A stretch of 64,000 nucleotides of DNA from contig NZ_JAAHGH010000013.1 in NCBI RefSeq assembly GCF_010672525.1, positions 1-64,000 on the forward strand, in the 5' to 3' direction. The notes beneath the pieces were generated by a model. It had not been told where the DNA came from. It saw only the letters and a program-made list of their open reading frames with translations, and made no database searches. Below, piece by piece: positions 33,723 to 41,821 of the stretch (position 1 is the stretch's first letter; each line of letters begins with the position of its first letter). The DNA comes from Okeania sp. SIO2B3. Lineage in GTDB: Bacteria; Cyanobacteriota; Cyanobacteriia; Cyanobacteriales; Microcoleaceae. Both the position numbers and the translations under genes were made by a program.

Positions 33723-34108
33723 TTTGTACCGTTATTGTGACCATTATTGTGACCGTTATTTGAAGAGTGACCATTGGTATGATATTCATATCGATCGCTC
33801 TTAAGTGCTTTTATCTCTGACTCTAGAGAAGCAACTCGATCAAGAAGTTTTTGATTTGCCTCCATCAGAGAATTGCTTTGACTGCTGAGGTAGGGGTCAC
33901 TTTCCCACCAGTTAATTCCAATTTCTCTGGCTTTATCCACAGAAGAAATTAACAGGCGAATTTTAATGCTGAGAAGTTCTGTCGAACCAACAGAAACAGA
34001 AATATCTCCTGCAATAACTATTCCCTTATCCAGAACTCTTTCCAGTATATCTGCTAAACTAGACCCATTAGTTGCTGTCGCTAATGTATTGTTAGTTTTG
34101 GTATTCAT
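33713..34108 (-). CDS. gvpJ: Gas vesicle protein GvpJ
   Basis: A 131-residue protein of the GvpA/J/M family. SSLADILERVLDKGIVIAGDISVSVGSTELLSIKIRLLISSVDKA has the shell-protein core (two short helices around two strands). A longer hydrophilic C-terminus follows, with a coiled coil (LLDRVASLESEIKALKS) and a tail of Asn/His/Gly (HSSNNGHNNGHNNG). GvpJ is a minor shell-like protein thought to take part in nucleation or at the conical ends. Downstream of gvpN by about 40 bp and overlapping the next gene, so clearly operonic. Confidence 0.92.
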   Translation of the reverse strand: MNTKTNNTLATATNGSSLADILERVLDKGIVIAGDISVSVGSTELLSIKIRLLISSVDKAREIGINWWESDPYLSSQSNSLMEANQKLLDRVASLESEIKALKSDRYEYHTNGHSSNNGHNNGHNNGTKWQ

Positions 34109-34150
34109 AGCTTCTATTCCCAGTTCTATATATATTTTATCATCGTTAGA

Positions 34151-35089
34151 TTACTTCTTAGTACGACGACGACTACTCTGCTTCACAGTTTTTTGTTCCA
34201 CTTCTGCGGGAAATAATTCCCGTAGAACTTCCTGAAGTTTCTCCATAGCTTCTCCCCTAGGTAAACTAGCTCGCGATATTAATATATCAGCACAAATATC
34301 TTGAAAATTAGGATCTTGACCATTCACTGGAACATTATGGTCGTGACAAACCTTACCAATAATTAGACAGGAACGCAAACCGCCTAATTTTTCTTCCCCC
34401 ACTGTTGTCCGAAAAGTACGTACTAGGTTAACTATAGTTTCGGCTTTTTTGGGGTCGATACCTGTTTGACGTATGACTATTTCTTGTTCGGTTAGAGCAT
34501 CAGGTTCTCCCATATTAATTGTCACCACTCGGTCTAATAAAGCATCTTGAGTAGCATGAACTCCACAATATTCTTCTGAGTTGGAAGTTAAAATTACTCT
34601 AAACCTAGGATTAACTTGAATATATTCCGAGCGGTCTTGGTTGGGTGGCAAAACCAACATTTTCTCTTCTAAAACTGAGAGTAAAATATTGTTTACCTCT
34701 GGACGAGAGCGATTAAATTCGTCATAAACTAAGGTAAAACCTTCTTTACAAGCTAAGGTTAATCTAGAGTCAATCCAATGATGTTTCAGTTCATCCTCAA
34801 CTTTTAATACGGTATGGATATAATTATCCACAACTTTTTTCCTAGTATATCCAGATTGATTACCTATTAAATCTGAGGTTTTAAATTCATCATCTCCAAA
34901 CATTAAAACAATGGGTTGGCGACGTAGATGAGCAAGGTGTAATGCAAGGGTTGTTTTACCTACTCCTGCTGGACCGCGCAAATGAACTGAATAGCCAGAT
35001 TTTAAATAACGCAAAGCACGTTGAGCTATACGTTCGACACCGGGGGTGCTGACAAATTGTTGGGGTGAGACATTAAGTACAGTAGTCAT
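34151..35089 (-). CDS. gvpN: Gas vesicle protein GvpN, AAA-type ATPase
   Basis: A 312-residue AAA protein of the MoxR/NorQ type. GPAGVGKTT at 39-47 is the Walker A motif, [16 protein letters not shown] is Walker B with the following arginine-rich turn, and [15 protein letters not shown] is sensor 1. It is required for enlarging gas vesicles from small bicones. The C-terminus ([16 protein letters not shown]) is a basic tail. Sits between gvpV upstream and gvpJ downstream in the left arm. Confidence 0.94.
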   Translation of the reverse strand: MTTVLNVSPQQFVSTPGVERIAQRALRYLKSGYSVHLRGPAGVGKTTLALHLAHLRRQPIVLMFGDDEFKTSDLIGNQSGYTRKKVVDNYIHTVLKVEDELKHHWIDSRLTLACKEGFTLVYDEFNRSRPEVNNILLSVLEEKMLVLPPNQDRSEYIQVNPRFRVILTSNSEEYCGVHATQDALLDRVVTINMGEPDALTEQEIVIRQTGIDPKKAETIVNLVRTFRTTVGEEKLGGLRSCLIIGKVCHDHNVPVNGQDPNFQDICADILISRASLPRGEAMEKLQEVLRELFPAEVEQKTVKQSSRRRTKK

Positions 35090-35453
35090 TTCAGTTATCA
35101 GTTATCAGTTATCAGTTATCAGCTATTAGTTACGGCGTTGCTGAATTGAAGTATGAATGGGCGATTGTTTAGTTCTCGCCTTCGCCCCCGCGCATCCCGC
35201 AAAATTGGGGGACTTTTAGAGTTTTATTCCCCCCAAAATTGGGGGGCTAGGGGGGCAAAATCATATACGGCGTTGCTGAATTGAAGTATGAATGGGCGAT
35301 TGTTTGGTTCTCGCCTTCGCCCCCGCGCATCCCGAAAATTGGGGGACTTTTAGAGTTTTATCCCCCCCAAAATTGGGGGCTAGGGGGGCAAAATCATACC
35401 CAGAAGAAGTGCTGTATAAATTATTAATTATTAATTATTAATTATTAATTATT
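35090..35453. repeat. Heptamer array and twin 139-bp repeats upstream of gvpN
   Basis: A CAGTTATCAG array (35093-35123) is followed by two close copies of a unit beginning GGCGTTGCTGAATTGAAG (35133 and 35272). A third copy is at about 50645-50870, next to gvpA. Each holds a CCCCCCAAAATTGGGGG foldback. A TTAATTA array lies at about 35420-35455. Confidence 0.7.
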
Positions 35454-35798
35454 TTAATATCCTAAAGTAATTGTTTTGAATTTTGATTTTTGTGGTTCTG
35501 GTGTTCTAGTTTGAGATTTTTCTAGTTTCTTACTTGTTAATTTATTCGTGCTAGGTTTCTGAGATTGAATTGGTTGCCGAGATTGATTTTTTAACTCTTT
35601 ATTTGTTTGTTCATCTAGAACAGCAAGACGTTCTTTGATTTGATTACATCGCCTTTCTAAATTTTGCAGTTCTTTTTGTAAACGTTCTTTTTCTACAACA
35701 TTTTTATATACTGTTAAATATGTTGTAGCTTCCGAACGTTGGCGCGGCATACTGCTAAGTTTTGGTGGAATTTTTCCACGTTTGGCTGAACGGTGCAT
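35454..35798 (-). CDS. gvpV: Gas vesicle protein GvpV
   Basis: A 114-residue GvpV. The core SSMPRQRSEATTYLTVYKNVVEKERLQKELQNLERRCNQIKERLAVLDEQ is the short coiled-coil that defines the family. The basic N-terminus and a Lys/Gln/Pro-rich tail flank it. GvpV is found only in some bacterial loci, is often next to gvpN or gvpW, and its exact job is unknown. Its tail is longer than in Nostoc-type homologues. Confidence 0.85.
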   Translation of the reverse strand: MHRSAKRGKIPPKLSSMPRQRSEATTYLTVYKNVVEKERLQKELQNLERRCNQIKERLAVLDEQTNKELKNQSRQPIQSQKPSTNKLTSKKLEKSQTRTPEPQKSKFKTITLGY

Positions 35799-36008
35799 AA
35801 TATAATTTTTAGTTGAGTATTTGGTAGTTAGGATTTATGATTTATGAATTAATCATCTGAACTTTCATGTTTTAATTTTCTGGTGTTTAGAATTCAAATT
35901 GAAAGTAGCTCATGCTAAAAGTAAACTTTATTTTCCCACGGAGACACCACTAGGGAAAACTCTTTTTGGCAAGTTAGTCTAAACCACAGAGTAATACATT
36001 CAGCATTT

Positions 36009-37184
36009 CTAGATTTCCTGTGGCACTAGATTTTGACCTCCGCCGTTCAGGATTTCTATCCATGTTTGAAAGTCTAATGCTTTATACTCCTCAATTTTCT
36101 GACTAAGCATTTCTTTGAGTTGAGAAAAGGAAATTTCCACTCCTTTTAATTGAGCTTTTTTATACTCTGTCAGAACTTCAATATAAGCAAAACCAATTAC
36201 TAGCATGGATAGTGATATTGAACCCCCAGCTATTATTTCTTGGGCAAGGTCATCAAAAATATATTTTGCTATTTTGTCTAAAACCTCATCCATAGATAAA
36301 GTAATTAAAGTCAGATCGGTTCCTACGAAAAGCAACTCAGGAATTTGCTCATTTTTTAGCTCCAATTCAAATAAATATAAAAAGTGTACAAGCATTAATG
36401 TTTGAACTGCAACATCACTCAATTTTTTGTTTAAGAAAGGAATTGGTATAAAACCAGCAATTACAAATCCACTTCCCGCATAGAGAAAAAGCGATATATA
36501 GGCAGCTTTTTTCTTCAAATCAATATCTAATAAAGCGTTTATAAATGATTGTCTGGCTATCTCTGGGATTAGCTCAGTAGTTGTTTTAACTAAAGACTCT
36601 AACCCAGGAGTATCTAACTTAGGACTATATACTTGTTGCCTAATTTGCTCAACAACTTGTATCGGTTCAGTTCCTACTCTAATAATTTTTGATAATTCTT
36701 GTTTCTTCAAGTAATCAAAGAAATCTTCCTTATAAGCTGGTTTAGTTAAAACAATAATCATTTTGATTTTGGCTTGCATTAGTTCTTCAATCCACTTTCT
36801 TTCTTCTTTTTCAAATCTCTCACTCCATTCACCCAAGCAGTACCATATACAATGAATATGTTCTTCTAGTTTCCGTTTTCGTCGATCTTTGATAAGTTTA
36901 AAAACATCTTTCTTGACGTTTTTAATCTTGCTTATTTCAAGGCCAGGAGTATCATAAATCCTAAAATTATTTGCAGGAATTTCATAATATTCAATATCTT
37001 TAGTGACTGCTTCACCTACCCCTGTTTCAGCCAATTCATCTTTAAAAACTGCGTTGATTAATGTACTTTTTCCTACACCAGTTCTGCCAGTTATTAAAAT
37101 ATTACATTTGCTTTTACTACTTTTACTAATGAATTGTCTGGCTTTTTGATATTCTCTTTGCAATTTTTCTTCTTCAGGTGTCAT
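36009..37184 (-). CDS. Membrane-associated dynamin/Era-like GTPase
   Basis: A 391-residue GTPase. GRTGVGKST at 33-41 is G1, DTPG at 78-81 is G3, and VLTKP near 145 is the G4-like stretch. Residues about 230-265 (YISLFLYAGSGFVIAGFIPIPF) and about 320-345 (GGSISLSMLVIGFAYIEVL) are hydrophobic, resembling the DUF697-type C-terminal half of YcjF-like GTPases. A membrane or shell surface role is likely. It is flanked upstream by two truncated copies of its own 5' end and lies between gvpV and the ArsA-like gene. Not a standard gvp gene; its function here is inferred from position only. Confidence 0.8.
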   Translation of the reverse strand: MTPEEEKLQREYQKARQFISKSSKSKCNILITGRTGVGKSTLINAVFKDELAETGVGEAVTKDIEYYEIPANNFRIYDTPGLEISKIKNVKKDVFKLIKDRRKRKLEEHIHCIWYCLGEWSERFEKEERKWIEELMQAKIKMIIVLTKPAYKEDFFDYLKKQELSKIIRVGTEPIQVVEQIRQQVYSPKLDTPGLESLVKTTTELIPEIARQSFINALLDIDLKKKAAYISLFLYAGSGFVIAGFIPIPFLNKKLSDVAVQTLMLVHFLYLFELELKNEQIPELLFVGTDLTLITLSMDEVLDKIAKYIFDDLAQEIIAGGSISLSMLVIGFAYIEVLTEYKKAQLKGVEISFSQLKEMLSQKIEEYKALDFQTWIEILNGGGQNLVPQEI

Positions 37185-37186
37185 AA

Positions 37187-37854
37187 AATAAATATCTCGT
37201 AAAGCGTTTATAAATGATTGTTTAGCTATCTCTGGGATTAGCTCAGTAGTTGTTTTAACTAAACACTCTAATCCAGGAGTATCTAATTTAGAAGTATCTA
37301 CTTGTTGCCTAATTTGCTCAACAACTTGTATCGGTTCAGTTCCTACTCTAATAATTTTTGGTAATTATTGCTCCTTTAAGTAATCAAATAATTCATCGTT
37401 ATATGCTTGTTTAGTCATAACAATAATCATTCTGATTTTGTATTTTATTAGTTCTTCAATCCACTTTCTTTCTTCTCCTTCAAGTCTACCAGTCCCTTCA
37501 TTTATGCAGTACCATATACAATTAATATGTTCTTCTAGCTTACGTTTTCGTTGCTCTTTAATCTTTTGAAAAACCTTTTGCTTGAATTTTTTGATATCCT
37601 TTATTTCAAGGCCATGGAGTATCATAAATTCTAAAATTATTTGCAGGAATTTCATAAGATTTAATATCTTTAGTGACTGGTTCACCTACCCCTGTTTCAG
37701 CCAATTTATCTTTAAAAACTGCGTTGATTAATGTACTTTTTCCTACACCAGTCATGCCAGTTATTAAAATATTACATTTGCTTTTACTATTTTTACTAAT
37801 GAATTGTCTGGCTTTTTGATATTCTCTTTGCAATTTTTCTTCTTCAGGTGTCAT
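37187..37854 (-). pseudogene. Truncated tandem copy of the GTPase gene (copy 2)
   Basis: Begins with the same MTPEEEKLQREYQ as the intact gene. A one-base insertion (DTPWP instead of DTPGL) shifts the frame near codon 80. A later GAA codon has become TAA in the segment KEQ*LPKIIRV. It stops at INALRDI, where homology ends at the junction with the next copy. The unit repeats with a 670-bp period. Confidence 0.85.
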
Positions 37855-37856
37855 AA

Positions 37857-38529
37857 AATAAATATCTCGTAAAGCGTTTATAAATGATTGTCTAGCTATC
37901 TCTGGGATTAGCTTAGTAGTTGTTTTAACTAAAGACTCTAACCCAGGAGTATCTAATTTAGGACTATATACTTGTTGCCTAATTTGCTCAACAACTTGTA
38001 CCGGTTCAGTTCCTACTCTAATAATTTTTGGTAATTATTGCTCCTTTAAGTAATCAAATAATTCATCGTTATATGCTTGTTTAGTCAGAACAATAATCAT
38101 TCTGATTTTGTATTTTATTAGTTCTTCAATCCACTTTTATTCTTCTGCTTCAAGTCGACCAGTCCCTTCATTTATGCAGTACCATATACAATGAATATGT
38201 TCTTCTAGCTTCCGTTTTCGTTGCTCTTTAATCTTTTGAAAAACCTTTTGCTTGAATTTTTTGATATCCTTTATTTCAAGGCCAGGAATATCATAAATTC
38301 TAAAATTATTTGCAGGAATTTCATAAGGTTTAATATCTTGAGTGACTGGTTCACCTACCCCTGTTTTAGCAAATTTATCTTTAAAAATTGCGTTGATTAA
38401 TGTACTTTTTCCTACACCAGTTCTGCCAGTTATTAAAAGATTACATTTGCTTTTACTACTTTTACCAATTAATTGTCTGGCTTTTTGATATTCTTTTCCT
38501 AATTTTTCTTCTTCAAATTTAAATTTCAT
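37857..38529 (-). pseudogene. Truncated tandem copy of the GTPase gene (copy 3)
   Basis: It starts MKFKFEEEKLGKEYQ and retains GRTGVGKST and a DIPG-type G3. It carries a TAA where the intact gene has an Arg codon (EAEE*KW) and the same KEQ* nonsense change as copy 2. Ends at the same INALRDI breakpoint. The shared lesion implies that copy 2 was made from a copy already damaged at that codon, or by gene conversion. Confidence 0.85.
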
Positions 38530-38918
38530 AATTAATCAAAATCCAATACTTGACAGTTTAATTATAACCAAACTTACCAATGGATAATTGATAATTGATA
38601 ATTGATAATTAATCAATTCGGTTTAAAGCCTCTCTTTTTAAGGAGAAAAAATAAATTGTGATTTCCTTATCTTCAATTCCGTAACGGTTTTAACCAGAGT
38701 TAATTATCCATTATTGATGCTCCATTATTTATTAATGAAAAGGGGTTGCACATTATGGAATGATACTGCCAAAAATTGGCTTAGACTTTGACTAAAAAAA
38801 ACCTAATGTTAATAATTCTAGCAATTGATTAATCCCAAATTATGTTCATCAAAAATCTCAAATCATTCCTCACTGTGCAACGCCAATGAAAATGTACCTA
38901 CCACAAACAATCAACAAA
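38530..38918. other. Spacer of 389 bp
   Basis: TGATAATTGATAAT short repeats lie at 38582-38616. The remainder is AT-rich and has no supported gene. Confidence 0.4.
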
Positions 38919-40799
38919 TCAAAATAAATAATTAGCTGCTCCTTTTATTTGTTCTATAGGTTCAATTGAACGAGGTAACATTGGCATACAAAAAACTTCT
39001 GCTCCTGGAAATTTATCCCTAGGAACAACGCTATTAGAGGTAAAACAATTTAAAACCACATAATTTTGTGCTATCTTCTTTTCTACAAGAGATTGATAAA
39101 GACGTTCTGCTTCGGCAATAACTCCGGTCTGGGGACGCATAACTCCAATAAATTCTGTTTTTTGCGAATCTTTCAGAATTTTTTGTGCATTAACTACCCG
39201 TTTCCGTAAAGTTCTTAAACGCCCCATAAATTCGGTTCGACCAATAATATCTTGATATTTTATCCATAGTTTAAAAATCCAACTCAACCAATCTTGCATA
39301 GCACTAGGCATTTCCAAAAAACGTAATAAATGACCAGTGGGAGCTGTATCTAAAATAATTAAATCTTCTTGGTTTTTTTCCAACAATTCAATTACTGTTA
39401 ATAAGGATAATATTTCATCAATACCAGGTAAAGCTTGTTCGACAATTTGACGCCATCCCTTGGGAGCAAATGCCATTTCAAAAGATGCTGAATTATCGGC
39501 TTTTTCCCCACTCATTATTTCTGCTAATTCCCACAAATAATCTTCTCGAAATTTATCAAGAACTCGATTTGATTCTATTTCTTGTCCTTTGAGGTTAGTA
39601 TTAATTATAGATGGTTCATGGCTTAGAGTTAGACCAAAAGCATCTCCTAAAGAATGGGCAGGATCTATAGAAACTGTTCTAATGTGACTTTCTGGATGCC
39701 GTTGTGCCATTTCCCAACCAATGGCAGCAGCTATAGTAGTTTTCCCTACACCTCCTTTTCCCCCAATAATTAATAAACGCTTACCCTCTTCAATAAAGTC
39801 AGTAAAACCAGGAGGAATTTTTTCCGGCCATTTAATATCTACTTTCTCAGAAGTTGAGAGTGGTAGACTTTCTGCTGGAGAAATTTGGTCGATTAGATTT
39901 TCTAGGGCAGTTATACCTAAAGGTTCAGAATTTTGTTGGGGTATCAGGTATACCGATTTTTCTCCTGCCAGTTCCATAAACTGACTAACTAACTTTCCTT
40001 GTTCCAGACAGCGATCGCCACTACTATCCTTATCTATAACAATTTGATTCACAAAAATCGCACCGTAAGGAATTTTCAGATTTTCCAAAGAATCTAAAAA
40101 TCTCCTGGTCTCCTGAAAACTCATCGGTTCGGGTAGTGCCATAACTAAACAAGCGGTATTAGGAGACTCTTGTAATAAATGACGACCTGCTGCTAATTCG
40201 TCCTTAAGATTTTGTAATGTTTCATCCGCCTCATCTGGTGTATACTTACCCGCGAAACTTTCTTTTATGTAGCGATATTTCTGTTGAAAAAGTTCTAGGG
40301 AGTTGAGTAGGGTATCCAAAAAATCCATTAGTCGGAATAAGTTGAGAGTATGACCGCTCGGAGCCATATCTACTACTACTCGATTGACTACTTTTTCGTT
40401 ACAGAGGCGTTGTATTTCCAGTAAACCCATTAATTCGTCTAATCCTGGCCAATCTAAATCCCAGACTGGGGTGAGGTCTTCCCCTTCAACAAAACTACCT
40501 CGTTCTACCAGTAGTTCTAGGATATCGCCGTAACGTTGTTTAAATTCTTCGAGCAGGAGATTAGCATCTAAAGCTCTGACTGAAAGATTGGGTAAATTTT
40601 GTAAAGGTGTTGGTGTATCTGTGACTTGTATTTGCAGGACATCTCCTAAAGAGTGGGCAGGATCGGTGGAAATTAAGAGGATTTTTTCATCAGGGAATTT
40701 TTTCGCCCATTGGCAAGCAAAAGCACAAGAAGTTGTGGTTTTTCCCACACCTCCTTTGCCACTAAACATTGCTAAGTTTAGGTTATCAAAAAGTTCCAT
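38919..40799 (-). CDS. ArsA/Get3-like two-domain ATPase
   Basis: A 626-residue protein made of two ArsA-type halves: GKGGVGKTT at about 14-22 and again at about 344-352, each followed by DPAHSLGD (switch I) and by DMAPSGHTL or DTAPTGHLLR (switch II). No cysteine triad typical of arsenite binding was seen, so it is more like a Get3/TRC40-type client ATPase than an arsenite pump subunit. A TTG eight codons earlier also fits the frame; the ATG is preferred because it starts directly before the P-loop region. Serratia-type gas-vesicle loci include a gene of this kind (recalled). Handling of hydrophobic GvpA-like clients is an inference. Confidence 0.85.
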   Translation of the reverse strand: MELFDNLNLAMFSGKGGVGKTTTSCAFACQWAKKFPDEKILLISTDPAHSLGDVLQIQVTDTPTPLQNLPNLSVRALDANLLLEEFKQRYGDILELLVERGSFVEGEDLTPVWDLDWPGLDELMGLLEIQRLCNEKVVNRVVVDMAPSGHTLNLFRLMDFLDTLLNSLELFQQKYRYIKESFAGKYTPDEADETLQNLKDELAAGRHLLQESPNTACLVMALPEPMSFQETRRFLDSLENLKIPYGAIFVNQIVIDKDSSGDRCLEQGKLVSQFMELAGEKSVYLIPQQNSEPLGITALENLIDQISPAESLPLSTSEKVDIKWPEKIPPGFTDFIEEGKRLLIIGGKGGVGKTTIAAAIGWEMAQRHPESHIRTVSIDPAHSLGDAFGLTLSHEPSIINTNLKGQEIESNRVLDKFREDYLWELAEIMSGEKADNSASFEMAFAPKGWRQIVEQALPGIDEILSLLTVIELLEKNQEDLIILDTAPTGHLLRFLEMPSAMQDWLSWIFKLWIKYQDIIGRTEFMGRLRTLRKRVVNAQKILKDSQKTEFIGVMRPQTGVIAEAERLYQSLVEKKIAQNYVVLNCFTSNSVVPRDKFPGAEVFCMPMLPRSIEPIEQIKGAANYLF

Positions 40800-40851
40800 C
40801 AGTTTTTTTATATTAAAAATCAAGGTTTATTTGAATTAGAACCCACCCCTA

Positions 40852-41070
40852 CTATAAATTTTCCCATTCATCCTCAGAAATACCAGCTTGCATTAAAATT
40901 CGTCTGAGTAAATTCCTACTAATATCTCCTCGATGAGGGTTAGGAATACGAACTCGCAAACTATCACGCACCATAAACTGATGTTTTCCTCCAGAATAAG
41001 GACCAGAAAAACCTGCTGACCTCAATGCTGCAATTAAGTCGCGACGAGATATGGGACCAAAAACAGGCAT
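40852..41070 (-). CDS. hicA: HicA-type toxin
   Basis: A 72-residue HicA mRNA interferase. SRRDLIAALRSAGF and GGKH30-QFMVRD with IPNPHRGDISRNLLRRILMQAG are the family pattern; His30 is the catalytic residue. It follows hicB with a 1-base overlap (41070), so antitoxin first and toxin second. Near the ArsA-like gene within the left arm. Confidence 0.88.
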   Translation of the reverse strand: MPVFGPISRRDLIAALRSAGFSGPYSGGKHQFMVRDSLRVRIPNPHRGDISRNLLRRILMQAGISEDEWENL

Positions 41071-41312
41071 TACCGAACAGACTCCACTTTTAAACTAACA
41101 CCATCAAATTCAGGGAGTTGATGACCCATTGCCACACCAATAAGTACCCACTCTTCTAATACTTCTAATAATTCCTGACGACATTCTTCTAGAGTATTAC
41201 CAGTTGCCCATACTCCATTAGCGCCAGAAATTGACCCATAAAAACCCTCTTCATCTTCAAGTATTTCATAATTAGCGGCTTGCATTGCTTTGTGTAGATA
41301 TTCTTGAATCAT
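41070..41312 (-). CDS. hicB: HicB-type antitoxin
   Basis: An 80-residue HicB-like protein. ANYEILEDEEGFYGSISGANGVWATGNTLEECRQELLEVLEEWVL is the partial RNase-H-like fold typical of HicB. It lacks an obvious C-terminal DNA-binding domain. Coupled to hicA. It should neutralise the HicA toxin. Confidence 0.85.
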   Translation of the reverse strand: MIQEYLHKAMQAANYEILEDEEGFYGSISGANGVWATGNTLEECRQELLEVLEEWVLIGVAMGHQLPEFDGVSLKVESVR

Positions 41313-41342
41313 TAATTAATGTTTCCTTCAATATGTTATTGG

Positions 41343-41588
41343 TTAGTTTGTGATAATAGAATACAAAACATCAGGGTCTAAATCTGCGCCATTTTCCCAA
41401 TAAATGGCGCCCCATTCAGGATTAAGTTTGACGGTTTTAAAATAATTTATATCTTGTAATTTTGCAAAAATTCCTGTAAATTTTATTAGCTGACTAATAT
41501 CTACAATTCCCTCTTTCCCATCTTCAAATTTAAGATGAAGTAGATAGTTTTCTTGATGATTAACTTCGATAATGTCTTCTAACATCAA
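41343..41588 (-). CDS. DUF2442 protein
   Basis: An 81-residue protein with the DUF2442 pattern: YLLHLKFEDGKEGIVDISQL, then GIFAKLQDINYFKTVKLNPEWGAIYWENGADLDPDVLY. Members are small and often lie beside DUF4160 or toxin-antitoxin genes. It sits 30 bp upstream of hicB and may be part of that unit. Function is unknown. Confidence 0.8.
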   Translation of the reverse strand: MMLEDIIEVNHQENYLLHLKFEDGKEGIVDISQLIKFTGIFAKLQDINYFKTVKLNPEWGAIYWENGADLDPDVLYSIITN

Positions 41589-41641
41589 ATTAGATAAATG
41601 TTATAATATTTACCAAATAAATAGCAGAAGAATTTAAATAG

Positions 41642-41821
41642 ATGCGATACCCAGTTAAACTGAAACAAACTGATGAAGAATATGCTGTTTGGTGTCCTTA
41701 TTTACCTGGATGTTGGTCTCAGGGAGAAACTGAAGGTGAGGCATTGGAAAATATTAAGGATGTCATAGAATCTTATTTAGAATACATAGAAGAGTTAAAT
41801 TCAGATAGTGAGTTACGTTAA
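41642..41821 (+). CDS. Orphan HicB-like antitoxin (59 aa)
   Basis: Starts MRYPVKLKQTDEEYAVWCPY, then LPGCWSQGETEGEALENIKDVIESYLEYIEEL. This is the compact HicB fold (YxVxCPxLPGCxSQGxTxxEALxNI). It has its own ATG and is divergent from the DUF2442 gene. Its stop overlaps by 3 bases the stop of the convergent caspase gene, so no toxin gene can follow it. It may regulate in trans or be a remnant of a TA pair. Confidence 0.7.
   Translation: MRYPVKLKQTDEEYAVWCPYLPGCWSQGETEGEALENIKDVIESYLEYIEELNSDSELR

Noticed and set aside
35133-35400. Possible CRISPR-like pair of long repeats
   Set aside because: Only two to three copies of a 139-bp unit, without unique spacers, containing a foldback; an ordinary dispersed repeat.
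38919-40799. Arsenite efflux ATPase ArsA as the product name
   Set aside because: No metal-binding cysteine triad seen and no arsB, arsC or arsR nearby; the gas-vesicle setting favours another role.
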